DNA of 17,433 nt, from the NCBI GenBank assembly GCA_014380605.1, contig JACMJO010000063.1, forward strand, positions 1-17,433, given 5' to 3'. The notes under the pieces were generated by a model that saw only the letters and a program-made list of their open reading frames with translations, was not told the origin of the DNA and did not search any database. Shown here in pieces: positions 12,519 to 17,433 of the stretch; position 1 is the first letter of the stretch; each line of letters begins with the position of its first letter. The position numbers and the translations under genes are program-made. The stretch comes from Fimbriimonadaceae bacterium. Its GTDB lineage: Bacteria; Armatimonadota; Fimbriimonadia; Fimbriimonadales; Fimbriimonadaceae.

Positions 12519-12953
12519 ATGATTGAATATCGAGATTCGGATAGGCTTGAATTTGAGGAGTATGTCGACTTTCTCAAGCGAACGGACCTCGGCTCCCAGT
12601 ATCCCAAACAGAACTTCGAAAGCCGGGTTCGGAGGGTGTTGAAGAACGTTGACATATGCATCACTGCCCGACGAGCGGACGGCCTCTTGGTCGGCATATG
12701 CTTTGGCCTGACCGACTTCGCCTACTTTTTGTTTCTCACCGATCTAGGGGTAGATCGTGCCTACGTGAAGCAAGGAATCGGGAGAAAATTGCTTCAAATG
12801 GTTGTTGAGAAGGCGGGCGGACCAGATGACATCACCGTGTCAACGATCTCAAACAACAAGGCACTCGGCTTCTACGCGGCGTGTGGGATGAAGAACGAGG
12901 TCGACTTGGTGGTGCGGTACTGCCAGGAATGGGAGTCGTTTGTGGTTGCCTAA
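12519..12953 (+). CDS. GNAT family N-acetyltransferase
   Basis: 144 aa from the ATG at 12519. The open frame extends back to 12201, but that part is antisense to the phosphatase gene, and the TATGAT element six bases before 12519 marks the real start. GNAT features: VDICITARRADGLLVGICFGLTDFAYFLFLTDLGVDRAYVKQGIGRKLLQMVVEKAG (about residues 43-101) and ITVSTISNNKALGFYAACGM (about 106-125). The acetyl-CoA loop reads VKQGIG, with Val in the usual Arg/Gln position, a mild deviation. The substrate is unknown. Single gene. Confidence 0.87.
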   Translation: MIEYRDSDRLEFEEYVDFLKRTDLGSQYPKQNFESRVRRVLKNVDICITARRADGLLVGICFGLTDFAYFLFLTDLGVDRAYVKQGIGRKLLQMVVEKAGGPDDITVSTISNNKALGFYAACGMKNEVDLVVRYCQEWESFVVA

Positions 12954-13028
12954 ACAGACCAATCTAAGAATGCATGCAGGGACCGAGATTTGTGGAAACC
13001 ACGAGGGAGTTCGACCGTTAGAAAACAC

Positions 13029-13685
13029 ATGCGAGGATTGTTAGTTGCCAGCTTGTTGTGCTTGATGTGCCTTTGCCTTTCGCAGAGCTATTCGGACCAA
13101 GATCGCTTTGGGAAATCTAGCCAGGAAGTAGTGGCTCTTGGACATTCCCAGTGGGTGGCCTGGTATTGCGATCCGATCAGAGCAGGCGCAAATGGTCGCG
13201 TCGATGCGGAGAAAATCTATTGCGTAGCCCTTTACATGCGAAATCAGAGTCTCCTAGAAAAGCAAACAGCGGCAGACCGAAAGTTCTACGATGACTGCCA
13301 AATCCTATTCGCCAATGCTTGCAAAAGCGCATTTACGGTTGGCACTTCAATCCACTATTTTTGGACCGGATGGTCGCTTGAGATAGCCCAGTCGAGCACC
13401 TCAATCAATCAGACGATTGGCGAACTCTTAGTGGAGCCAGCTGAGGTTAAGCTCATCAAAAAGGCCGATGTATTGGCGGAGTATGAGAAAGGCAAGAAGC
13501 TCATCGGATCCCTTGAAGGCGACAATCAGTATGTCAACTACGCCAAACGAGAGTTTCCAAGGATGACGCATTTGATTGAATCCGCCGATAAGCTCGTAAA
13601 GGGCAGATCAGGTAGTCAGCAAGCGCTAACTTGGCGACTCATGCTTGGCTTCGTGAAGCTAGTGACCACCAAGCGAACGGGCTAA
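13029..13685 (+). CDS. exported protein of unknown function
   Basis: 218 aa from the ATG at 13029, chosen because it begins a standard signal peptide (MRGLLVASLLCLMCLCLSQS) with a positive N-terminus. The frame could start at TTG 12990, but that would put 13 residues in front of the signal. The mature protein contains several Cys (WYCDP, IYCVALY, DDCQILFANACK), which may form disulfides, and a long helical C-terminal half. I recognise no family. The TAA stop overlaps the stop of the convergent DUF1801 gene by four bases (CTAA, 13682-13685). Confidence 0.7.
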   Translation: MRGLLVASLLCLMCLCLSQSYSDQDRFGKSSQEVVALGHSQWVAWYCDPIRAGANGRVDAEKIYCVALYMRNQSLLEKQTAADRKFYDDCQILFANACKSAFTVGTSIHYFWTGWSLEIAQSSTSINQTIGELLVEPAEVKLIKKADVLAEYEKGKKLIGSLEGDNQYVNYAKREFPRMTHLIESADKLVKGRSGSQQALTWRLMLGFVKLVTTKRTG

Positions 13686-14134
13686 ATTCCACTGCGTGGT
13701 CTACGTTTTGGCCCATCCATGACCCGGATGATCGACCTTGGCTCAACTGGCTCTTTGCTCCTTACCGCACCTTCGTGAGCCTGGCGAATCAAGTCCTGCA
13801 CGTATGGGTCTTCCAAATTCTCCAGTGAGGTCAGTCGTAGGTGGCGAATGCGGCTTCCGGTTCCTTTGAGTCGGTTCTCTGGGTCGGCAAACTGGGCGCC
13901 GTGCGAGAACCCAAGGTTCACGTATTTGGTGTAGACCGGGAGGTGGATGAAGTGGTCGGCGTTCCGCTCGGTGAACCCAAACGCGACCCCGACCGCATTC
14001 GTCGCATCCCACACGGTTTCGATGCATGGCGGAAGAAGCTCCAGCAAGCGCTTTCTCAGATCCTGGGCAAGACGTTGGACTTCTGAAGGATATGGGGCAA
14101 GGAACTCTGCATACTCCGGTGGCTCGGGAAGCAA
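13682..14134 (-). CDS. DUF1801 domain protein
   Basis: 150 aa if it starts at the TTG at 14134. Features: PSEVQRLAQDLRKRLLELLPPCIETVWDATNAVGVAFGFT (about residues 15-54), then HFIHLPVYTKYVNLGFSHGAQF and GTGSRIRHLRLTSLENLEDPYVQDLIRQA, all typical of DUF1801. The frame continues upstream into the VOC gene (to 14248), but that part is read from another gene's coding sequence and has no domain match. The TTG lies one base after the VOC stop, so the pair is almost certainly translationally coupled. Function is unknown. Confidence 0.78.
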   Translation of the reverse strand: MLPEPPEYAEFLAPYPSEVQRLAQDLRKRLLELLPPCIETVWDATNAVGVAFGFTERNADHFIHLPVYTKYVNLGFSHGAQFADPENRLKGTGSRIRHLRLTSLENLEDPYVQDLIRQAHEGAVRSKEPVEPRSIIRVMDGPKRRPRSGI

Positions 14135-14135
14135 G

Positions 14136-14498
14136 CTAGAGGTACCTCGCGATACTGAAAGTGTTGCCCTCGCAATCCTTGACGCGGGCAATATCGGCGA
14201 CGGTCGGGATCGTAACCTTTGGCATGGTGACTTCGCCTCCATTGGCAACGATCAGCTCCACCACGCGATCCACGTCGTCCACCGAAATCGTGCACTCGAA
14301 GTTGCCAATGAGTGTAGGGAAGGGATGATCTTGCCGTTTCTGAATCGAGCCGTGCATGTCGCCGACCTGAGTCATGTAGAAGCCGGGCGGACCCCAGGCG
14401 TTGAATTGCCACCCGAAGACGCTCTGATAGAAGCCGATCGCGCGGTCGCAGTCTTCGACGTTGATGGCGAAGTGTGAAAGCGTATTGAAGCCAGACAT
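14136..14498 (-). CDS. VOC-superfamily protein (glyoxalase/bleomycin-resistance type)
   Basis: 120 aa from the ATG at 14498. One VOC domain with two beta-alpha-beta-beta-beta modules: LSHFAINVEDCDRAIGFYQSVFGWQFNAW (about residues 7-35), FYMTQVGDMHGSIQKR (about 40-55), FECTISVDDVDRVVELIVANGGEV (about 67-90), and IPTVADIARVKDCEGNTFSI (about 97-116). It resembles small VOC proteins often annotated as glyoxalase-like or extradiol-dioxygenase-like; the activity is unknown. The frame runs on to 14561, but the start is set by the CATAAT element that ends six bases before 14498 and by the usual family start. It is first in a two-gene unit with DUF1801 and divergent from an AraC regulator, its likely controller. 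Confidence 0.88.
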   Translation of the reverse strand: MSGFNTLSHFAINVEDCDRAIGFYQSVFGWQFNAWGPPGFYMTQVGDMHGSIQKRQDHPFPTLIGNFECTISVDDVDRVVELIVANGGEVTMPKVTIPTVADIARVKDCEGNTFSIARYL

Positions 14499-14504
14499 GG
14501 AGTC

Positions 14505-14543
14505 ATTATGCGGATGGACGCTTCTGGCATGATTCGTCATAAT
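14505..14543. promoter_or_regulatory. divergent VOC / AraC promoters (two CATAAT elements)
   Basis: CATAAT on the minus strand (14510 to 14505) ends six bases before the VOC ATG at 14498. CATAAT on the plus strand (14538-14543) ends nine bases before the AraC ATG at 14553. Confidence 0.45.
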
Positions 14544-14569
14544 CGACGAGAAATGTCGCAATTACGACA
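14534..14569. promoter_or_regulatory. paired inverted repeats, likely AraC-type operator
   Basis: TCGTC-N6-GACGA (14534-14549) overlaps the AraC -10 element. TGTCGCAATTACGACA (14554-14569, 14 of 16 bases symmetric) overlaps the AraC start codon. The dyad centres are 20 bases apart, about two helical turns, fitting cooperative binding by a dimer. Confidence 0.45.
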
Positions 14570-15281
14570 CGATGCCGGAGTGCTTGTCCGATTCTGGTCG
14601 CTTGATCACCATAGGGCCGAGCCCGTGCTCTGGCCCGTCAGTCCTTGGCCAAAGCTTGTCTACTCGATGGAAGGAGCGTTGCAGGTGGAATCTAGGTCGC
14701 GCCTCTATGTGTTGCCTCCCAATCGAGCGATTTGGATTGAGGCCGGGGAGTCTCATCCCGCGGAAACCCTCGGAAGGGCGAGGGTTCGCACGCTGTATTT
14801 CTCGCCCGTCATGGAGTTTCAAAGGCCCACAGGATTGGTCGAAGTCCGCCCCCTCCTCAGAGAACTGATTGCGGAATCGTGCCTTTCCGGGCCGCTGTTT
14901 GCCAACGACCCTCGATCCGAGGCGATGGCCACCTTGCTCAGGTTCGAGGTGGAGCAAGCTTCATCCATTCCTGCCGGGATTGCCATCCCGCAGTCGTATT
15001 GGCTACGTGAGTGGACGAGCCAGTTCCTGAAATACCCCTTGGAGTTGCCCTCCAGCGCTTGGTCGCGGCGAACTCTAGAACGTCACATGCTGAAGGAGAC
15101 CGGCTTGACGCTGGGCCAATGGTGTCAGCAAGCCCGGGCGTTGATTGCCCTGCGGGCACTGTCGACTGGTTCAACGGTTTTGGAAGCGGGCATCGAGGCG
15201 GGATTCGCCACGCCCAGCGGGTTCATCCAATCCTTCAAGCGACAATTCGGCACAACGCCGGGACGTTTTGGAGGACCATGA
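14553..15281 (+). CDS. AraC-family transcriptional regulator
   Basis: 242 aa from the ATG at 14553. The N-terminal cupin-like sensor domain includes KLVYSMEGALQVESRSRLYVLPPNRAIWIEAGESHPAE (about residues 34-71) and RTLYFSP. The C-terminal helix-turn-helix domain runs from WSRRTLERHMLKETGLTLGQW to FATPSGFIQSFKRQFGTTPGRF, with both HTH units recognisable. Starts at 14508 and 14529 are also in frame but would overlap the divergent VOC promoter; CATAAT nine bases before 14553 favours the shorter form. It probably regulates itself and the VOC/DUF1801 unit through the intervening inverted repeats. The ligand is unknown. Confidence 0.9.
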   Translation: MSQLRHDAGVLVRFWSLDHHRAEPVLWPVSPWPKLVYSMEGALQVESRSRLYVLPPNRAIWIEAGESHPAETLGRARVRTLYFSPVMEFQRPTGLVEVRPLLRELIAESCLSGPLFANDPRSEAMATLLRFEVEQASSIPAGIAIPQSYWLREWTSQFLKYPLELPSSAWSRRTLERHMLKETGLTLGQWCQQARALIALRALSTGSTVLEAGIEAGFATPSGFIQSFKRQFGTTPGRFGGP

Positions 15282-15356
15282 GATCAACTTCGATCATCGG
15301 TAGTGGCGCTAACAAATGGATATCTTCTGGCCAACTTCTTGAATGTGCCTGGCGTT

Positions 15357-15386
15357 AAAAAAGCAACCTCCGTCGGTTGCTTTTTG
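15357..15386. terminator. strong intrinsic terminator, bidirectional
   Basis: An 11-bp perfect stem AAAAAGCAACC / GGTTGCTTTTT (15358-15368 and 15375-15385) with loop TCCGTC. There is a T-run on the plus strand and an A-run that becomes a T-run on the minus strand. It ends the 15409-15513 minus-strand gene 23 bases after its stop and can also end the AraC transcript. Confidence 0.9.
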
Positions 15387-15408
15387 AATTTGGTTAGGTA
15401 ATTGTTCG

Positions 15409-15513
15409 CTACCCGTTACCGTTCTTCCGAGCCTTGATTTTCGCCTTGACCTTGCGAGTAGAGGATTTCATTTTGATCTTCTTAACCAGTTTTGGGCCTG
15501 CTTTGTTTGCCAT
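15409..15513 (-). CDS. 34-residue lysine-rich protein of unknown function
   Basis: 34 aa starting MANKAGPKLVKK and ending ARKNGNG. It has 11 Lys and 2 Arg and no Asp or Glu, so it is extremely basic. The even spacing of Lys with small or hydrophobic residues in the middle (KVKAKIKARK) resembles tails of ribosomal proteins and histone-like proteins that bind RNA or DNA. I do not recognise the family: it is not an obvious bTHX, bL36 or S22. Evidence that it is a gene: ATG and TAG in a clean frame, TACACT nine bases before the ATG (15528 to 15523), and a perfect intrinsic terminator 23 bases after the stop. Confidence 0.65.
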   Translation of the reverse strand: MANKAGPKLVKKIKMKSSTRKVKAKIKARKNGNG

Positions 15514-15522
15514 AAGGGGATG

Positions 15523-15528
15523 AGTGTA
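15523..15528 (-). promoter_or_regulatory. -10-like element TACACT for the lysine-rich protein
   Basis: TACACT ends nine bases before the ATG at 15513. The -35 region is weak. A leaderless or nearly leaderless message is implied. Confidence 0.4.
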
Positions 15529-15616
15529 CCTGCGGAGGCTATGCGGTACCGGAGTTGGCCGCTTCCCCGGTCCAAGTATCATCCGATCAACCCTCGTGTG
15601 GGTTAGTTGTTAATCT

Positions 15617-16807
15617 ATGCAGTGCCTCGCCCTCTTGCTTGCCATGATCTCCCCCGGGACTCCTCCAGCCGATAAGATCAAGGTTGCCTGCTACTACTTT
15701 GGCAACTACCATCACGGCGATCCTCGCAATGAGAAAGCGAAGGGGCCTGGATGGTCTGAGTGGGAACTGGTCAAGGCCGCCAAACCGCGATTCCCGGGGC
15801 ATAGCCAACCCAAGGTCCCTCTTTGGGGTTATGAGGACGAATCCGACCCGAAGGTGATGGCGAAGAAGATCGACGAGGCGGCGGACCACGGCGTGGACGC
15901 GTTCATCTTCGATTGGTATTACTTCAACGACGGTCCATTCCTCGATCGACCCATCGATCGTGGCTTCCTGAAGGCTCGCAACAACAAACGGCTAAAGTTT
16001 GCTTTCATGTGGGCGAACCACGACTGGATCGACATCCACCCCCACCGTCGCGGAACAAACCCTAAACTCCTGTATCCAGGACGTGTGACTCCTGAGACGT
16101 TTGAGAAAGTGGGCGACCACTTGGTGAAGAACTACCTCCGACATCCTTCGTATTGGACGGTCGATGGCAAGCCCTATTTCTCGTTCTATGAGCTTTCAAA
16201 ACTGTTGGAAAGCTTTGGGTCCGTTGAGGCGACCCGGGCGGCTCTAAACCGGTTAAGGGCGAAGGCGGTAAAGGCAGGACTCCCCGGATTGCACCTGAAT
16301 GCGGTGGTTTGGGGCCAGCCGATCCTCCCCGGCGAGATCAAGCCTGCTGACACGCCGAAGCTAGTCAACGAGTTGGGGTTGGACTCCGTGACGTCCTACG
16401 TCTGGATTCACCACGTCGGGCTGCCGAAGCGAGAGACCGACTACAACTTCGTCCGAGACGCCTACTTTCGGTATTGGGAGTCCACCGACCATCAGTTCGC
16501 CGTTCCCTACTTCCCGAACGTCACGATGGGTTGGGATTCAAGTCCGCGCGCCGATCAGCGAGACGCCTTTGAGAACACCGGCTATCCGTTCATGAACACC
16601 GTCGTCAGCAACACCCCCGAAAGGTTTCGGCGAGCGTTGGAGATGGCCAAGCAACGGCTTCTTGACCAAAAGACCCGTCCGCGAATACTCAACATCAACT
16701 GTTGGAACGAATGGACCGAGGGAAGCTACTTGGAACCAGACACGGTCCACGGCATGAAGTATCTGGAGGCGATCAGGTCCGTGTTTGGGAAAGGAAAATC
16801 AGAATAG
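15617..16807 (+). CDS. exported GH99-like (WbsX-type) glycoside hydrolase-domain protein
   Basis: 396 aa. A short hydrophobic N-terminus (MQCLALLLAMISPGTP) looks like a signal peptide without a positive start; TAA lies in frame six bases upstream, so no longer start is possible. The GH99-like/WbsX pattern is strong: KVACYYFGNYH, GWSEWELVKAAKPRFPGHSQPKVPLWGYEDESDP (about residues 45-78), HGVDAFIFDWYYFNDGPF (about 90-107), FMWANHDW, and the C-terminal NCWNEWTEGSYLEPDTVHGMKYLEAI (about 362-387). This family includes enzymes or domains acting on mannans and surface polysaccharides. Export suggests digestion of external glycans. No clear TANNNT element precedes the start (TTAGTT lies eight bases before), so its promoter is uncertain. 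Confidence 0.9.
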   Translation: MQCLALLLAMISPGTPPADKIKVACYYFGNYHHGDPRNEKAKGPGWSEWELVKAAKPRFPGHSQPKVPLWGYEDESDPKVMAKKIDEAADHGVDAFIFDWYYFNDGPFLDRPIDRGFLKARNNKRLKFAFMWANHDWIDIHPHRRGTNPKLLYPGRVTPETFEKVGDHLVKNYLRHPSYWTVDGKPYFSFYELSKLLESFGSVEATRAALNRLRAKAVKAGLPGLHLNAVVWGQPILPGEIKPADTPKLVNELGLDSVTSYVWIHHVGLPKRETDYNFVRDAYFRYWESTDHQFAVPYFPNVTMGWDSSPRADQRDAFENTGYPFMNTVVSNTPERFRRALEMAKQRLLDQKTRPRILNINCWNEWTEGSYLEPDTVHGMKYLEAIRSVFGKGKSE

Positions 16808-16880
16808 ACTTCAGTTAGGTCCATCGACCGCTTGCTCGCTGCCCCTCGCAACGGGTGAATGGCTTCTTATGTAATTACTG

Positions 16881-17433
16881 ATGATGAAGGTCAAGTTCCT
16901 CGTGACGATGCTCGTTGCGGCTAGTGCCATGTTCGTTCATGCCACCGACGGCTTCTTCAACTCAAACGGGGTGAAGATACGGTATGTGAGCGAGGGGCAA
17001 GGCGTGCCGATCGTTCTCATCCATGGCTGGATGAGCGATGCTGCCATGTGGGGTACAGACTTCGCCGGCAACGCCAAGCCGACCCCACCCGCTGGTTTCC
17101 AGGTGATTGCGATGGACTGCCGCGGCCATGGCAAGAGCGATAAGCCGCACGATCCCGCCAAGTACGGCGTCGAAATGGCGCTCGACGTGGTCCGCCTGCT
17201 TGACCACCTGAAGATCAAGAAGGCCCACTTGGTCGGCTACTCGATGGGGACCTTCATCGTCGGCAAGGTGGTAGCGACCCACCCGGAGCGCGTGCTCAGC
17301 GTCATCTATGGTGGGCAAGCTCCCCTCCTCATTGGAGAAGCAGGGGCCAAGGAGATCGAGGTGTTTGCCAAAGCGGTGGACGACGGCAAGGGGTTGGGTC
17401 CTTACCTCATGCACGTGCGACCCGGGCTGACCC
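16881..17433 (+). CDS. exported alpha/beta hydrolase, 3' end missing
   Basis: 184 codons are visible; the gene runs off the right edge. A signal peptide (MMKVKFLVTMLVAASAMFVHA) is followed by an alpha/beta-hydrolase core: VKIRYVSEGQGVPIVLIHGWMSDAAMW (oxyanion HGW), FQVIAMDCRGHGKSDKP (about residues 77-93), and the nucleophile elbow LVGYSMGTF (about 120-128; catalytic Ser in GYSMG). The catalytic Asp/His would lie beyond the window. The substrate is unknown; secreted members include esterases and lipases. Two adjacent ATGs at 16881 and 16884 are both possible starts. It lies 73 bases after the GH99-like gene in the same direction and may share its function in external nutrient breakdown. Confidence 0.9.
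   Translation, partial: MMKVKFLVTMLVAASAMFVHATDGFFNSNGVKIRYVSEGQGVPIVLIHGWMSDAAMWGTDFAGNAKPTPPAGFQVIAMDCRGHGKSDKPHDPAKYGVEMALDVVRLLDHLKIKKAHLVGYSMGTFIVGKVVATHPERVLSVIYGGQAPLLIGEAGAKEIEVFAKAVDDGKGLGPYLMHVRPGLT

Noticed and set aside
5799..14498. Chromosomal integron cassette array
   Set aside because: The gene content (GNAT, VOC, DinB, DUF1801) resembles cassettes, but genes lie on both strands, several are in operons or share stop codons, and I see no attC-like sites or integrase.
1..17433. CRISPR array, insertion sequence or prophage
   Set aside because: No regularly spaced repeats, transposase, integrase or phage structural genes were found on either strand.

Overview
The window is dense bacterial chromosomal DNA, roughly 55% GC by eye. 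It holds 27 protein-coding genes, two of them cut by the window edges, on both strands in short alternating blocks. I see no rRNA, tRNA, CRISPR array, insertion sequence, phage gene or integron site. No gap without a gene exceeds 300 bases; the longest is about 180 bases (10235-10417). The species cannot be named from sequence alone. The mix of small single-domain enzymes, secreted glycoside hydrolases, few Shine-Dalgarno sequences and apparently leaderless promoters would fit an Armatimonadota/Fimbriimonadia-like or other environmental bacterium, but that is a low-confidence guess.

Layout. 1-1818: the tail of an unknown gene, a GNAT-like protein on the minus strand, and two conserved proteins of unknown function on the plus strand (81 and 213 aa). 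1855-5543 (minus): a family 35 beta-galactosidase-like enzyme followed by an exported beta-propeller-like protein. The glycosidase promoter carries a perfect 20-bp palindrome of LacI-family type. 5603-6965 (minus): a compact four-gene operon with overlaps or gaps of 8 bases or less: HAD-like phosphatase, P-loop kinase, DUF1801 protein, helix-hairpin-helix protein. 7142-11444: a leucine-rich-repeat protein, two DinB-fold proteins, a VOC protein, a DUF6855-like protein and two GNAT acetyltransferases. 11473-12482 (minus): a low-molecular-weight tyrosine phosphatase and an exported protein, possibly continuing into the second DinB gene. 12519-15281: another GNAT, an exported protein, a DUF1801/VOC pair, and an AraC regulator divergent from that pair. 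15409-15513 (minus): a 34-residue lysine-rich protein with its own promoter-like element and a strong terminator. 15617-17433: an exported GH99-like (WbsX-type) protein and the start of an exported alpha/beta hydrolase.

How it fits together. The two glycosidase-type genes suggest use of external glycans, with the GH35 unit probably under a sugar-responsive repressor. The many GNAT, VOC, DinB and DUF1801 genes are the usual content of a detoxification/stress accessory region, mostly as one- or two-gene units with their own promoters. The AraC regulator probably controls the VOC/DUF1801 pair next to it.

The most notable sequence-level observations are: (1) a TANNNT or CATAAT -10-like element 6-11 bases before the start codon of most first genes, implying widespread leaderless transcription; (2) a short palindromic repeat, CCAGGTTC-N4-GAACCTGG, inside two unrelated genes and read in different frames; (3) three convergent gene pairs that share their stop codons through a 4-base CTAA/CTAG overlap; (4) the 34-residue lysine-rich protein gene; (5) the perfect palindrome before the GH35 gene.
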